Notes under the pieces: generated by a model
What the model was told of the DNA's origin: nothing
What the model saw: the letters and a program-made list of their open reading frames with translations, nothing else
The model's database searches: none
Assembly (NCBI RefSeq): GCF_036711975.1
Contig: NC_091970.1
Location: forward strand, 5,463,501 to 5,527,500
Origin: Onthophagus taurus
Lineage: Eukaryota > Arthropoda > Insecta > Coleoptera > Scarabaeidae
Direction of reading: 5' to 3'
DNA: 64,000 bases
Shown: piece after piece, positions 1-13,300 of the stretch
Position numbering within the stretch: the stretch's first letter is position 1
Layout of the letters: every line of letters starts with the position of its first letter
Position numbers and translations under genes: made by a program

Positions 1-3000
1 GTGGCAGTTGAACTGAAATGCATTGAAAAGGATCGAAAGTATTTGATTGGGTTGAGCATCTTGAGCAGCTCAACGACGATCGATATTGGGCTTGGAAAAC
101 GCCTTGAATGAAGGAGTTGTTGCATCGTTTGTAATTTTCTAAGGTTTCAGCGGCTATAACCTCGTCCGGTCTTCCTGAAGTCTAAAATGACAAAAAAAAA
201 TTAATTAATATAGGAAGAATATTCAAGAGTGAAGTGCACAACATTCGTTCCAAGAAAACATGACATTGACTGTCTGCCAACAGAACACTTCACACACACA
301 CATACTTTAGTCGCTCGACTCGTGTAATAAAAGATGAATGTTGTTTTAAAAATAACGTTTTGGCCAAGACCACAATTTACGTTAAAGAAAAGTGAAATAA
401 AAACGTCTTTGCGTTTATTAAACGTTGCGTTACGCAAAATCCAATTTGATTTAATAAGAAGGAGTAATTATTATTTAGTTAATGTGATAATCGACTGTGA
501 AACGACACAACGTGTTGGGTAACAAAAAAAACTCGTGAAATCCATTAATAACGCGTTAACTAGTATTAATTGGTTCATGTATTTATTTATACTCCTTATT
601 TTTAAGTTTAACAATTAAATTTAATAAAAATTTTCTAAAAAAAAATAAAAATAGGTTATATTAACTTATTACATTTGGTCACGCACTAATTTGTCGATAG
701 AAGGTCGTAAAGGATTTCTTTTTGGAAGCCATATAAATATTTAAATACGTAAATACTTGAAGAGACCCGATTCTTTTTGTTAGTTTACAAAGAGATTGTG
801 TTGCGCTGCATTAAACAATGGTAGATAAAGAATTATTAGTTTTCTTCGTCATCGTATTACATTTATAACGCAAGAACACAAAAGATTATAATTTAATCGT
901 TTAACATTTAATCAATGTTTTAGTTGAATTGAGACATTGTTGCATTAAGGGTGAAACTAAATTTAATAGTAACATTACACATTTTTTGATGAAACTATAT
1001 TAAATTATATTAAGACACAATATAATTCAGAAGCGATAAAAATTTCTTTTGAAATGAAATGACTAGTTTCGGTATTACACCATGTTCAGGAATTGTGAGG
1101 GTTTCATAATTTGATAAAAAGAAAATGAATTCGTAAATTTTGAAATTATTAATTTCTATTTTAAAACCATTTAAATCATAAATTTGAATTACATACTTAA
1201 TTAAGATATCAATTACTTCATTAAGATATTATATGAATAAGATATCAATTTTCGTTATTATTTTTTTATTAAAATAAAAAACCTAAATAATAATAAAGTT
1301 TCTTAGAAACACATAAATTTTGATTGGATTACATCATAGAAATTAATATCTTATCGTATTTTTCCTTTCACGCGCCTCAAACACTTTTTGCGCAAGTCCA
1401 TTGATACAATTAAAAGTTGTTTTGAGTATCAAAAATTTATCGTTTTAAATTTAGATTATTTCTTAATGTATTAAAAAATTCCTAACCTAAATACCTTTTT
1501 TTATGTGTCGTTTTAAAATTATTCTTTAATATTAATCTTTATATTATTAAAAGTTAATGGATTGACCTCTAACCCAACCAGACCGGAACGCATTATCAAT
1601 CAACCAAGGTTTTTTTTTCTTTTTCATTCTTTATCTTAATTTTTTTTGTTTCGTTATAATTATTTTTATATTCAATTTGCAAAAGACCTTCATACACGCG
1701 CCAGTTTTGTGAATGGGCGTATTTTTGCAAAAAGAAAGAGACAGAACTCGACGTAGAGAATTAACTGTGGAGTACTTTAGTAGGGATAATTGGGTGACGA
1801 CCTTGAAACCGTTCTGGTGACATCTCTTATAAAAATGAATAAGCATCATACTTAATTAGCAAACATTTTTTTGCCAATTTTTCTATAATATGATTGCACT
1901 TTGAATAGCGAAGAATGTTGTCGAAGGATAAAACGATTAATGGCAAAGTAGGACGCGTGAACTATCGCAAAATTAAGGTCGAATTGAAAAATAGAAAGTA
2001 TTCTATGTGAAACAGTTAGAATTTAAACAAAAAATGAGGTTATCTCCAAATTTTTTTTTTCTCACCATTAAATAATATCCAATATCTAATTTAATTCTCC
2101 ATTTTTTTAATCGAAAAGGAATTCGTCTAATTTCGAATAGAATATTTGTGTAACACAACTTTCCTTTTACATTATCTTATGAGTATTATGGACGGTTTAA
2201 GTGGGGCTAAAGCACCGAAATTCACAAAAACACGTGAGTCATTTCACTTATGGACTTCAAAAGCATTTAGCTGTCATTCCCGCCGCAATAATAAAGTAAC
2301 ATCTTAAAATGTCTTAAAAGTTGTTACTATATTACAGTAACGTAATAACGACTGTAAAGTATTACAGTTGTTATACAACCTGTTCATATGGATTGGACAA
2401 AATGATATTAAATTCTACTTGTTTTATTAAAGCAGTGTTGTTTTAATACAATATGTAGTTTTGTGCAGGTAACATCTCATCTTCTGTAAGCGGTGTATAG
2501 TCTTTAAGCAGTATCTAGACTTTTGTTGATAGTATCTAGTCTTCTTTACGCAGCAAGTGGTCTTCGTCAATAAGGATCTGTTCTTTTGCAAACAATATAT
2601 AGTTTGATTAAGGTAATATGTGGTCTTTGTTAAGCTTCAAACAGTATTATAGTCTTCTTCAAGCAATATCAAATCTTCTGCAAGCAGTATCTAGTCTTCT
2701 TCAAGCAGTAGTAGTCAATATATAGCTAATGTAAGTCTGAGAAGCAATATATAGTCTTCATGCTAAAATTGCTTATGGATTATGTAGTATTGATTCATTA
2801 CGATCAATTTTGATGCATAACATTATAGGTAACGATTTTTATTTTAGAAAATATGACGAATTTTTGTTATAAAAACCATCCATTAATTTGACAGTTTTAC
2901 TTCATTTCTGCAAATTAGCAATAGCTAGGATAAAATTGCTTATGAATTATGTCGTATTGGTTCATTACGATCAATTTTGATGCATAACATTATAAGGAAC

Positions 3001-4729
3001 GATTTTTATTTTAGAAAATATGATGAATATTGTTATAAAAACCATCCACTTTGAAATTTTTGACAGTTTCACTTCATTCCTGCAAATTGGCAATAGCTAG
3101 GCTAAAATTGCTTATGGATTATGTAGTATTGGTTCATTACGATCAATTTTGATGCATAACATTATAAGTAACGATTTTTATTTTAGAAAATATGACGAAT
3201 TTTTGTTATAAAAACCATCCACTTTGAAATTTTTGACAGTTTCACTCCATTCCTTGCCAAATAGACTTGAACCAAATGGATTTTTAGTTTTCCCCTTTGC
3301 ACTATGACTCTTGTTAATTTGGGGGGGGGGGTTCCAGAAACCTTTCTTTTACTGTATGGAGTTCCTATAATACACAATATGTCAAGATCCTATTGTCCAT
3401 GTGTGGTTATTGTCGACATTGCATTCAAGATTAGGTTAAAATTTTTGGTGTTTCCTCTAAACTCTATGATTTTTGCTTCTTTGGGTTGGGTCCAAAAATC
3501 TTGTATTGTAGCCAGTTCTTTGTACAAAAAACCCTCTTCTAAATTTTTTTATGAACTCTATATATTAAAATAATTTCAAAACTATTTTCAAGGATATTCA
3601 ATGAGTATTTATGAGAATTTTCAAGGGTATTTATCTCAAAAAGTTTTCCAAGGATTTCTAAAGACTTCCTTATGATATAAATATAATAATTAAACTTAAT
3701 AACTTAGTTTCGTTTTTATAGGTTAGGTTGGATTTCTTTGGAATTTGGTTATCAGGAATTGGAGTATTGGTTACATATTTTGATATTCACTTCATCCAAT
3801 TTAATTAATTAAATCTTCAGATACTTTTTCCAAGAGATTTTCACTAAACAGGAATTTAAGAAGAAGGATTTGAATAAAAATATGAGACAAATTAATTTAA
3901 AATTTACCTTAATTGATTTATATCTCCGTTTTGATGCCATATTTAAATCTTCATGAACTTTATCCAACAACCACTGTAAAAATTCCAAAGCGTCATGCTG
4001 TTGTGTTCCTTTATATTGAGGTCCGTGTCTTTCGACGACTTGTTTAAAGTTGGTGCTAAATTCCGGTGAATATTGACAGGCCCATAAAGCTTTTAATAAT
4101 AAAGCTAGCTGTTCGGTGACTTCTCCTTTGGTCCCAAATTTTTTCGAATTTAACTTATTCCTTCTGGACATATCGATTTTGTACCGATCCAAAACGAAAT
4201 ATTCCGCTAAAACATCAGTATGCGAAATACATTGTAAAACGGCGTTTATAAAACATGTATTGCCGTGATTCCGGATTCCGGTAACGCCTGGAACTTGATC
4301 GGGGCCCCATGTTTGTAAATCGACGGGCGGAACTCGCGCGTCCGCGTTAGGAATTACGGGAACGCCACCGATGTGTTGAGCGATTTTATTAATGATTTTT
4401 CTAAAGGAGGGCCTTCTAAATACCTTCTTGTTCTTGTCTTGTTCGTTATTATCTCCAACGTTAACGACAACCGTATTATTATTAGGGGCGAGGTTTTGAT
4501 TATTCGGTACGTTTTGTTCCTTTTTCGTTTTTCTTTTCGACATTCTCGTCACGTTAAACGAATTCCGCGTTAACGTAAATGTCCTCTTTAATTTCGATTG
4601 CTCCGTATTATTATTGTTGTTGGCCCCGTTGTTGTTTTCGACCGCCGGGGCCTGAACGATATCGCCGTTTTCGTTATCTTTACCTTTCATCGTCACTACT
4701 ATTGCAGCAGCATCGTCGCTCATAATCAC
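1..4729 (-). CDS. USP31/USP43-type ubiquitin-specific protease, first two coding exons (partial)
   Basis: Cysteine protease that removes ubiquitin from proteins. Exon 1 is 4729-3908 (274 codons). Exon 2 is 181 down to the window edge. Both junctions are phase 0, with donor AAG|GTAAAT and acceptor TTTTAG|ACT. The N-terminal ~130 residues are Asn- and Lys/Arg-rich and probably disordered. The catalytic domain opens with the Cys box GIRNHGNTCFINAVLQC (Cys in NTCF) and continues to the box QQHDALEFLQWLLD. Exon 2 carries FQAQYRSSLSCSRC, the first CxxC of the USP zinc ribbon, then NTFDPFQCISVQLP. The catalytic His box lies outside the window. The intron is 3.7 kb. Two nearby ATGs (4729 and 4723) could start the protein. 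The subfamily call rests on the GEVTEQLA...LW and HEDLN segments; the insect orthologue is often called Usp15-31. Confidence 0.9.
2460..2765. repeat. degenerate short tandem repeat (AGTATCTAGTCTTC type) in USP intron
   Basis: Within the USP intron, units resembling AGCAGTATCTAGTCTTCT recur about every 30-50 bases from about 2460 to 2760. The same motif family recurs at about 21420-21640 and 24140-24360, next to the secreted-protein genes, so it is a dispersed minisatellite-like family. No coding potential is seen. Confidence 0.6.
2764..3257. repeat. ~170-bp tandem repeat, 3 copies
   Basis: Three near-identical units begin with TAAAATTGCTTATG at 2764, 2931 and 3103 (spacing 167 and 172). Each contains GGTTCATTACGATCAATTTT and ends in CATTCCTGCAAAT or a close variant. 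It lies in the USP intron. A ten-G run follows at about 3321. The rest of the intron (182-2459 and 3258-3907) is AT-rich, with no exon I can support. Confidence 0.75.
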
Positions 4730-5104
4730 ATCACCAGAGACTACTGTTATTTAGATCCGAAGGCGGCACTTGTTTTATTTTTATTTCGTTAAGCGGCAGC
4801 CATTACTTTTTTTTATACAATTCTTTTTTGACAGTTACGTATGCGATCAGTCTATCAAAGAAAACACGTACACCTCACCGCATCACCACCAATACTAATT
4901 ATACTACGCACCACATATACATACGTGTGTGTAATTTCGCGAACGATTTCTTCGCGTACATTACCCAGACTTCGTTTTACATGATTCATACCGGTATATT
5001 AGCGACATCTATACTTTTCTCTTATTATCAAAATGAAAACCGATTAGTGAGCTACAGCATTTTTATTATAGATGGCGCCACAATATTTTATATAAATCAT
5101 TGAT

Positions 5105-5950
5105 CAGCCCCAGAGATCTTTAATAGGACTGATTGTATTTCGAAATCCCACCGTAAGATGGCATTGGCATTAAAAATCCAACTCCATATGAACACTGTTC
5201 TTATGAACGTATCCCCCCGCAAAGGCCTTGCTGTGACATCATTGGAAGAATTGACATTTCTATGTTTTTATTTATATAGTCCATTTCACTTAAGAAGCAA
5301 TACACAAAAATATTAAAAAAAAGATATAAAATAAAATAAAAAAAATATTAAAATATAAAACGGTTAAAATTTTATTATTTTTAGGTTATCCAAGTTGACT
5401 CGGTTACCATGGTGATTAATATCGAAATATTGCAGGTGCTTGTCAAAATTGAAATTGAATTTAAGTTTTTTTAAGGAAAAAGTCTTATTTAATTGATTTA
5501 AAAGGCTGTATTTAACTCAAAATTGGTTGGGAATCATAAACAAGGTAAGTGGATTTTTAATTTATTTCTCTTAATTAGAATCAAATAATTTAATTACTAT
5601 TAACGAATTTGTCATGAATGCGAGATAATCGTAAAGAATTCGAATTGTTTTAAAATTAATAAAAATTAGGTTCAAATCTTTGATTATATATAATCAAAGG
5701 TTCGAATTGATAAAAACATCGGAATAAAATTTTATTATTTTAAGGTTATCCAACCTGACTCGGTTACCATGGTGATTAAGATCCAAATATCAAATATTGC
5801 AGTTGCTTGTCAAAATTGACGTTGAATTTAAGTTTTTTTTAATGAAAAACACAATTAATTGGATTTAAAGGTTGTATTTAATTCAAAATTGGTAAATGGA
5901 TGAAATTATAAGCAAGGTAAGTGGATTAAATCAAAATAAAATATTTTTAG
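5105..5950 (+). mobile_element. unclassified transposon fragment with internal direct repeat
   Basis: A segment with CCCACCGTAAGATGGCATT near 5149, then AAGGCCTTGCTGTGACATCA near 5223, then GACTCGGTTACCATGGTGAT near 5397. The last block repeats directly near 5757. The same modules occur in reverse orientation at 49760-50170, and the CCCACCGTAGGATGGCATT module recurs near 37963. No open reading frame is visible. The class is unknown. Confidence 0.6.
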
Positions 5951-5997
5951 ATCAATTAAAATGTACAAGAATTTAGGGTTAAATATCAATTAAAACT

Positions 5998-6088
5998 AAT
6001 ACTAGACCAAGAACTAGAAAGTTTTAGGTTTAGCCGAGTGTCTTAGACATGAACTTAGAAAAGTCTGAAGACGCACGGCTAAACCTGC
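5998..6088. repeat. CTAG-rich foldback element, copy a
   Basis: Contains AGACCAAGAACTAGAAA and GACGCACGGCTAAACC, the hallmark arms of a dispersed family also seen near 17.9, 40.5, 56.8/58.0, 63.4 and 63.9 kb. It directly abuts and appears to truncate the LINE reverse-transcriptase remnant at 6089. Confidence 0.6.
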
Positions 6089-6700
6089 ATGTTGGTGCAA
6101 GTGCAAAGGATATGCTTTAAGTACATTCTCTCTAATGTAATGTTCACATAGTCTTTCAAGCGTCTTTAAAAGGAATGATGAGAGACTAATTGGTCGAAAG
6201 GCTTTAGGGTCCTTTTTTCCATTCTTTGGTATAAAGGTTCCTGTACTCTTCCTCCAGCTGATGGGAACGTAATTAAAGGCTAAGCAGGCTTTAAAAACTC
6301 TTATCTAGTGTATTTTCATATTCTCTAGGCTCCATTGAAGAAGAGCAGGAAATATACTGTCGAGTCGGGTACCGACTCTACCAACTCATTCCGTACAACC
6401 TGGTTGGCTATCTGCCAGTCCTGACTGGTAGGAGAGTTGTTAAATTCCACTTGATATAGAAGCGTTGAAAAATCTTGCAAAGAACCTGGAAAATGAACAT
6501 CCATTAGTAAATGCAACGATTCTTCTGGATCCTTGGAAAAACTGCCATCAGACTTTTGTCTTAATCTTGCTGTCACGACTCCTTTGGAATTCGCGTTTGG
6601 CCATCTCCATACCTATTCTGTTTATTTTATCCCAATCTTCTCTAGCTGTACATTTGGAAAGTGCGAAGTGGTAATAATCTCAATTATTTTTTGCAAATCT
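6089..6700 (-). mobile_element. decayed non-LTR retrotransposon (LINE), endonuclease-RT linker and RT start
   Basis: The minus strand reads DGSFSKDPEESLHLLMDVHFPGS, the typical linker before the reverse transcriptase in jockey/R1-like LINEs. After a frame change it continues WRKSTGTFIPKNGKKDPKAF then RPISLSSFLLKTLERL and HQHAG (RT motifs 1-2). Stops and frameshifts break it. The copy ends where the CTAG-rich repeat begins. It is a relic with no active function. Confidence 0.8.
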
Positions 6701-7269
6701 TTGAAGATCTTGTAAATTATTTCTCGTAATAGTGCTTGTTCTGTCCTAATCAGAAGGTTAGCTTAATTTTCTTCTCTCTACATCTTCATAGGAAGACCAG
6801 GCTACAGCTCGCGTTGTCTAATTCGTAAGTTGTAACGAATAGAGATTTTCAAGTACGGTTTTGTTTTGGGCAAAAATTTCTTAAGAAATCAATTTTTTAC
6901 GATTTCAGAAAATGTACTTCTCAATATACGTTAGATAAATTTGTTATCTATTTTTGAAATAAAATATATAAACGTGAAATGAAATTTAAAGAATGTCAGG
7001 GACTTGTTATTGACAATTTCTATGACGTAATAACATAGGTACATTAACCACTTACTTAAATTGATAAATTCGACGTAATTTCTATACAATAACAAAGTTG
7101 TTATTTACTCGCTTAAAATGATTTCATTATGACGCATTTATTAAATTACAACAAAATTGTAAATCATAAAAATTCCAGGAAAAATTGATTTTTAATTCGT
7201 TCAATTTGAATTTGGCGGTTATTCTGACGTAATACAAATATAGGTCACGTGACGGGACCGCCATCTCAA

Positions 7270-7364
7270 CGCCATCTCGATCAAGTTTTTAGTACGGTGT
7301 GTGACGTCTCGGTGAGTGGGTGTTTTGTGCTATTATCCGCGAAGGATATTTAACTTTTCAAAAG
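7270..7364 (+). promoter_or_regulatory. probable promoter and non-coding first exon of tweety
   Basis: A GC-richer island in AT-rich sequence contains CACGTGACGGGACCGCCATC from about 7246, two GCCATCTC repeats and ends at a good donor AAAG|GTGAGA (7364/7365). The acceptor TTTTGTTACAG at 10253 precedes the exon carrying the tweety ATG, so this is the likely 5' UTR exon. The exact transcription start cannot be set from sequence. Confidence 0.5.
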
Positions 7365-10253
7365 GTGAGATGTGCGTTTTTTTAATTAAAAAATTATCGG
7401 GTAATATTATAATCGATGAATCACTATCGGTTTTATTCATAGATTAACAACACGCGTTTCCAATCGGCATCTCATTAACATGTTAAGTGAATCACGATAT
7501 GAGTCAAGAACAAAAACAAACTATGGCTTGATCTAAATTTTCCTATTTCACTTTTGTTTTTGTTTTTTTTTGTTGTTTTCTTTGGGTTCTTATTTGTTTT
7601 AGATTATATATTTAATAAATGAGATTTAAGTTAAATTTTGTTTGATTTTGGGTTGTTTTGTTTTATTTGTGACTGTTTTGTTTTAGGTTTTTTTTGTTTT
7701 AAGTTGCGTTTGTTCAATTTTTTTAACCCCCACCAAATTGAAATCTGGCGGTGTTTTAATTCGAATTTTTTTTTTAATAATATTTTTTGTGGTTTCTTTT
7801 CGGCTCGTGATGCGGTTTTACATTGTTTTGCTGGGGCCATGTGCGGCACATCTGGATTCTTCCTTTATTTTTAAGCCCCCAATTCTCGCCTACTTATTTT
7901 ATTTTATTATTTCATGGCATACTCGACATTCTTGATTTTGTGAAAGCGATATCTAGTCTCGGTACTTACAACACAATAATCACCTTATTTTTTTTATCGC
8001 TTATTTTTAATATTATCTATATCACAAAAACCTGTTGCAATCATTTTTTTTGGTTATATTAATAAAAAAATTAAACAATTTTTTCGAGGTTATGAAGAAA
8101 GAATATAACAAACAGTACTTCATTTTATATTTTTAAAGTATTTGTTTATTTAAATGTGTTATTGATGGTGTGTTTTTGGATGAAAAGGTTTTTTTTCTTA
8201 TGTCATATCTTTGACAAGAAAGCGAACCACGCAAGTTTTGATATGTACCATTGAGTGTTCCCTGAACGGATCGATAGTGGAGCCACGCCCTTATCCCGGG
8301 TCATTTTTCGTTTCAAAACGGGTGTAGTACGCAGGGGCGCGCCTACCTAAAACCGTGTTTTACTACTATTTTCCACGTGACACTATCAGATCTCATTGCC
8401 TTTATTTTTAGCTATAAACTACAAAAAATAAATAATAAAACATGATTACTTTTACGAGGAATATAAAATTGTTTCATTTTATTAGATTCTTCTACAAAAA
8501 TCTATGATGCATTAGAAAATATTTATCTACAAATAAATATTTATCAAATATATGTATTACACTATATGCTTTGTACTTAAAACTGTGTGTTTGCCGGTTT
8601 CGTTTCATTTCCAAATCAAGTCCTCTGCAAACATAAAATGTATATAAATTTTGGGTTGAGTTCATAAATTAATATCTCAAAATCGAAGAAAGATTTTCAA
8701 ATACGATTTTGTTCGCAAGAAAGTACATAACTTCTTCTATAAATCCCCAATATGTCAAGAAGATATCTTAAGAATTCGATTTTTCACGATTTTCTTAAGA
8801 TAATACTAGAATATTGTGATTTTTGTAATGTCGTAAAAATTCGGGTTGAGTTCAAAGGTTATTATCTTAAAATCGAAGAAAGATTTCCAAATACCGTTTT
8901 GTTTGTGAGAAAGTACATACTTTCCTCTATAAACCCCGAATATTTCAGGAAGCTATCTTAAGAATTCGATTTTTTGAAGATAATAGAAAATTGTGATTTT
9001 TATACCTAATGTCTTAAAAATTCGGGTTGACTTCAAAAATTAATATCTCAAAAACGAATAAAGATTTTCAAATACGGTTTTGTTCGCAAGAAAGTACGTA
9101 ACTTCTTCTATAAATCCCCAATATTTCAAGAAGATATCTTAAGAATTCGATTTTTTACGATTTTTTTAAGATAATAGTAAAAAATTGTCATTATGTCATA
9201 AAATTCGGGTTGAGTTGAAAAATTAATATCTCAAAAACGAATAAAGATTTTCAAATATGGTTTTGTTTCCGAAAAAGTACATAATTTCCTTTATAAATCC
9301 AGAATATTTTAGGAAGATATCTTAAGAATTCGATTCTTTTAAAACTGTTGTATAAAATTGCTAATCTACATGTTAAGACTTTTGATGTACTTTTGCAGGT
9401 ACACTGTGGAGACTGAAGTTAATTCATTTGCCTCTTTTGGATAAATTTTCACTCCAATCATCCTGCTATACTGACAAAGCTCGAATTTGTTATCCACGTT
9501 TCATTACGGTGTATATAAAATATTCTCACATTTATAAAATTTTTATTTTATAATTACCTCGAAATACGTATTTTGCTTAACCATAAAATGAAAGTTATTG
9601 ATTTTCCATCACCCGAGACCGTTTTGGACTAATAATAAAATATAATAGATAGTTAGGAAATTCGATATTCCGCGACGTTATTGAATTAGTATCGAATTGG
9701 GTCGTGTAATCTCGTTAGGAAAGAACGATTTTATAACTAAAAAGCTTTAGTAATAAAAAGCTTACATCGAAAATGATAATCCCTATAAAACAGTTTGTAA
9801 CGACTCGTAAATCTTTCTAAATAGAGAAGTCTTTCGATCAATTTTATCGGTTTATTTGTAAATTTAATTCCAAAACCACAACCGATGTTATCATCGATCC
9901 TTAGTACCATTTTTTAACCCACTTAAATGTTATAAGTATTTCTTGTGTATCCATTTCAACGTCATAAATAGTGTAAACGTGATGTTTCGAATGATTTATA
10001 CGTCCGTGAGGATAAAAATAGTTGGTAGATGGTTGGAAAAATGAGATAAGAAGCCGATAACTACTTCGGTTTTATATCTGTAAATATTTATATCGCGCGC
10101 TGCCGGTAAATATCAGAGTCCGAAAAGGGATCAAACAAACTTTGTACACTTTATACTTTTTTTTTCAACTCCAATACTTTTAAGTACATTAAGTATACTT
10201 GAACCACTTTCTTTAATTAATATATTTGATACTTAACATTTCTTTTGTTACAG
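7365..10253 (+). other. tweety 5' UTR intron: T-rich stretch and tandem repeats
   Basis: 7550-8060 is T-rich on the plus strand and gives only low-complexity ORFs. 8100-8640 and 9350-10250 are AT-rich with no exon recognised. The interval 8640-9340 is a tandem repeat listed separately. Confidence 0.5.
8640..9340. repeat. ~185-bp tandem repeat, about 4 copies
   Basis: Units share TTCGGGTTGAGTTCAAA, an AATCGAAGAAAGATTT or AACGAATAAAGATTT block, GTTTTGTTCGCAAGAAAGTA and ATCTTAAGAATTCGATT. They start near 8652, 8840, 9021 and 9207. A diverged piece near 6840-6920 shares the GATTTTCAAGTACGGTTTTG block. The repeat lies in the first intron of tweety. Confidence 0.7.
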
Positions 10254-10351
10254 GACCCTTTTATTAAAAAAAGGGGTTTGCTCGAACTAAATCTTTTCAA
10301 CAAAGAAATGGCGTGACAATCGCCGGATTTTAAATCCCCCGAATAACGGCG

Positions 10352-13300
10352 ATGGGCTCGTTTACTGCAGATGATGTCTACATCGTCCCGACCCTTGCCA
10401 AGCTGCTGCACGCGTTACCACACGTCAACGTGACCTTCCAAAGGGTCAATAGTAGTTTCGACCCACAAAATCCCGTGTATTTAGAGGTAAGAACAAGAAA
10501 AAGAAAACTTTATTTCATTTATTAAGGTCTCTCTTAAATAAGTAAAATGAGTTCGGGGTCGAGATCAACTCAAATTGTGAGTTTGTTCCATTGCCGACTA
10601 CTTCCTCTTTATTTCCAACCAAGACACGCTTCGAAGGGGAAACCGGACCGTTTCAAAACGACCGTTTCCTGTTCTTGCGCACTCTTTATTATTGATAAAT
10701 TGTCCCCGCGATGGAGGACAAATGTCATCTATGCTTGTTATGTAATAATTTCGAAATTAAAACGAATATTATGATGTGGTGAATTCTTAATAAATTATTA
10801 AGAGATGACACGTTTTGGTATAGCTAAAATAAAGGGAAAAAAATGAAAGAAAATGTTGCAGAAGTAGGTCAGCAATTGTATGCTATTGTTAGGTACAAAA
10901 TAGACGTCGTCTTTCCAACATCCACCCGCGGGGTATTCATCAACGCAAACGGGGCGGATTAGCTGTTGCATTGTTGACGTGTAATCGTTATTTCTGATCA
11001 ATATTAACTAACAAACGTCTTTTCTATATTATTAATTCGATTCACGTCTGTTATTGTTTTATTATGCTAATTAAATTAGGGTGGAAGAGAAAATTTGCAT
11101 AATAATTACGTAATATATTTAAAAATACTTGGTGGTCATTTTTAACAAAATAAAATGCTATGAAACAAAGGGCAAAGTTCAAATTAGTTTATGAGCAAAA
11201 TCATCAATTCGTTATAGTTGAAATTGAATTATTTAAGTAATTCAATTACTTTAGATCTCTGTTCATTAATTTAGTATCGGCTTTAATTGGTCTGCTTTGT
11301 ATGTATGTACAGGGTGGTTCAAAGTCGATGTCCGAATAGGCTAACTCGGAAACTATAAGAGAAATTTTTTCGGTTTTAGATTTTGAGATATGACAATTTT
11401 CGTTTTTTTAAATGGAAATAACCGCTGATTATTCGCTTATTAAATTCGTTATTTTTTTCTGATTACAAAAATACGGGGTTAGATAGGTCTATTTCTTATT
11501 GTTTTAGAATAAAGCTAAAAACAAACTTTTTTTAGTGTCGTCAAAGAAATTAAATTCACAGTTTACTGTAAAAAAAAATAAATAAAATTTACTTTATTTT
11601 CTAATATGTAACATTCTAACCTGTTAAATTTTTCGTAATCCATCTTAAGAAACAGGATTATTAATTTGACACTTCAGAAAATGTTTGAATACAAACAAAT
11701 CTGTTTATTTGAATTAAAAAAATATATATGAGCGCCATCTATCAATAATTTATTAAGTCATTTAATAATAATATTAAATATTAATAAAAATTGTGAAATA
11801 AAGCAATCTATTCCAACTTTTATGTACAACAAGTATAAATTGAATAGAATAGAATATCAGAAATATGTTTTTTTTACTTTTTAGTTATAATTTACAGGAA
11901 ACTGTAAATTTAATTTCTTTGACCCAAAAATATTTGTCAAATTTTCCCTGATTATTTATCATTAAAAGAAAGACTCATAATATTAAAATAAAAAAAAAAA
12001 TATTACCTTATAGAGCTATAGATTCGTTTTTATTAATATATTATATAATTTTTGTTACAGAGTTTGGGAATATTGGGTTCAGCACCAGCAGCTTGGTTAA
12101 TTTTAACACTATTAGTTCTATTAATCTATTTATTAACGAGATGTTGCGATCGGAAACCAAGAGCTCAAAAATCAATATCCGCACTAAAAGTAACATTAGC
12201 AGTCGTATCGGTAATGTGTTGCGCCGCAATCGGCCTCGGATTATACGGAAACGATGATCTGCACAACGGAGTTTCACAATTTTTAGCCGAAGGCGAACAA
12301 GTCGACCAAGTATTCGCCAAAATTCGTAATCAAACGGAAGCGATCGAACGGCAATTACGCTTCCAGGCGAACGGGCAATTATCGCAATTGGAAGCGATTT
12401 TTATGGAACCAGGTGGGAATATGACGGCCAAATCAAATTTGTTGTCTTGGATGAATATGGCCAAAGAAAACAATACCTTAGCCGCAAACGCAGCGTCGGA
12501 TATAAAAAGTCCTTTGCTCCATATAGACATTGCGAGTAAAATCGCGATCGGCGATAAAGTTGAAACGATTAGGTGGCCGTTAACGATGGGAATTTTGAGT
12601 GTGCTTCTCGTTTTATGCGTGGTGCTATTAGTTGGAGTTGCGAGGCATAATAGATGCGCGTTGATCGCGTTTTCTGTTTGCGGGTTATTAGCGGTTATAG
12701 CATCTTATGTTATGGCAAGTATTTATGTTGCATCAACGGTCGCTTTGGCCGATTTGTGTATGGCGCCGGATAAATTTCTTCAAGATCAAGTTTCGATGGA
12801 GGTTGCAAAAGAAATTTTACATTACTACACAAGTTGTGAAAAAGCAAGGGCGAATCCTTTCACTCAACGATTACGCGAAGGAAAATTAGCCGTTGAAGCA
12901 ATGAGACATATGTTAACAGTGATTAATAAACCAGCACAAGAACTATTTCCTAAAAAAAATATCGATCACCGTATTAGTTCGTTGATGAACCAAATTAACG
13001 AAGGAGATATGTTGATGACTTCTTTAACGGCGTTGGTTGATTGTAAAGCTTTACACACGCATTATTTGAGAGGGGCGAGGGTTTTGTGTAATGTTGGGCT
13101 GTTGGGGTTGACTTTGATGTTGGCTTCTGCAGCTTTGGCTGGGTTTTTATTGACTGCGTTAGTTTGGATCGATTCTCATACTTGGATCTATATAAGAAAG
13201 AAGTAAATATAAAATAATTTTGTCCATGACTACCTTATAATTTATAATATAAGTTTTCTACAGACTAATAATAATTATTTGAAACGTCAAAATTTCAAAA

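Larger units (their letters stand above)
4730..7240. other. intergenic region between divergent USP and tweety genes
   Basis: This holds the upstream region of the USP gene (4730-5100), a GATGGCGCCA site at 5071, transposon pieces at 5105-5950, a CTAG-rich foldback fragment at 5998-6088 and a decayed LINE at 6089-6700. No conserved protein exon was found here. Confidence 0.6.

Noticed and set aside
7638-8062. Overlapping plus-strand frames rich in Phe/Leu/Cys
   Set aside because: They come from a T-rich intron stretch and show no conserved membrane-protein features.
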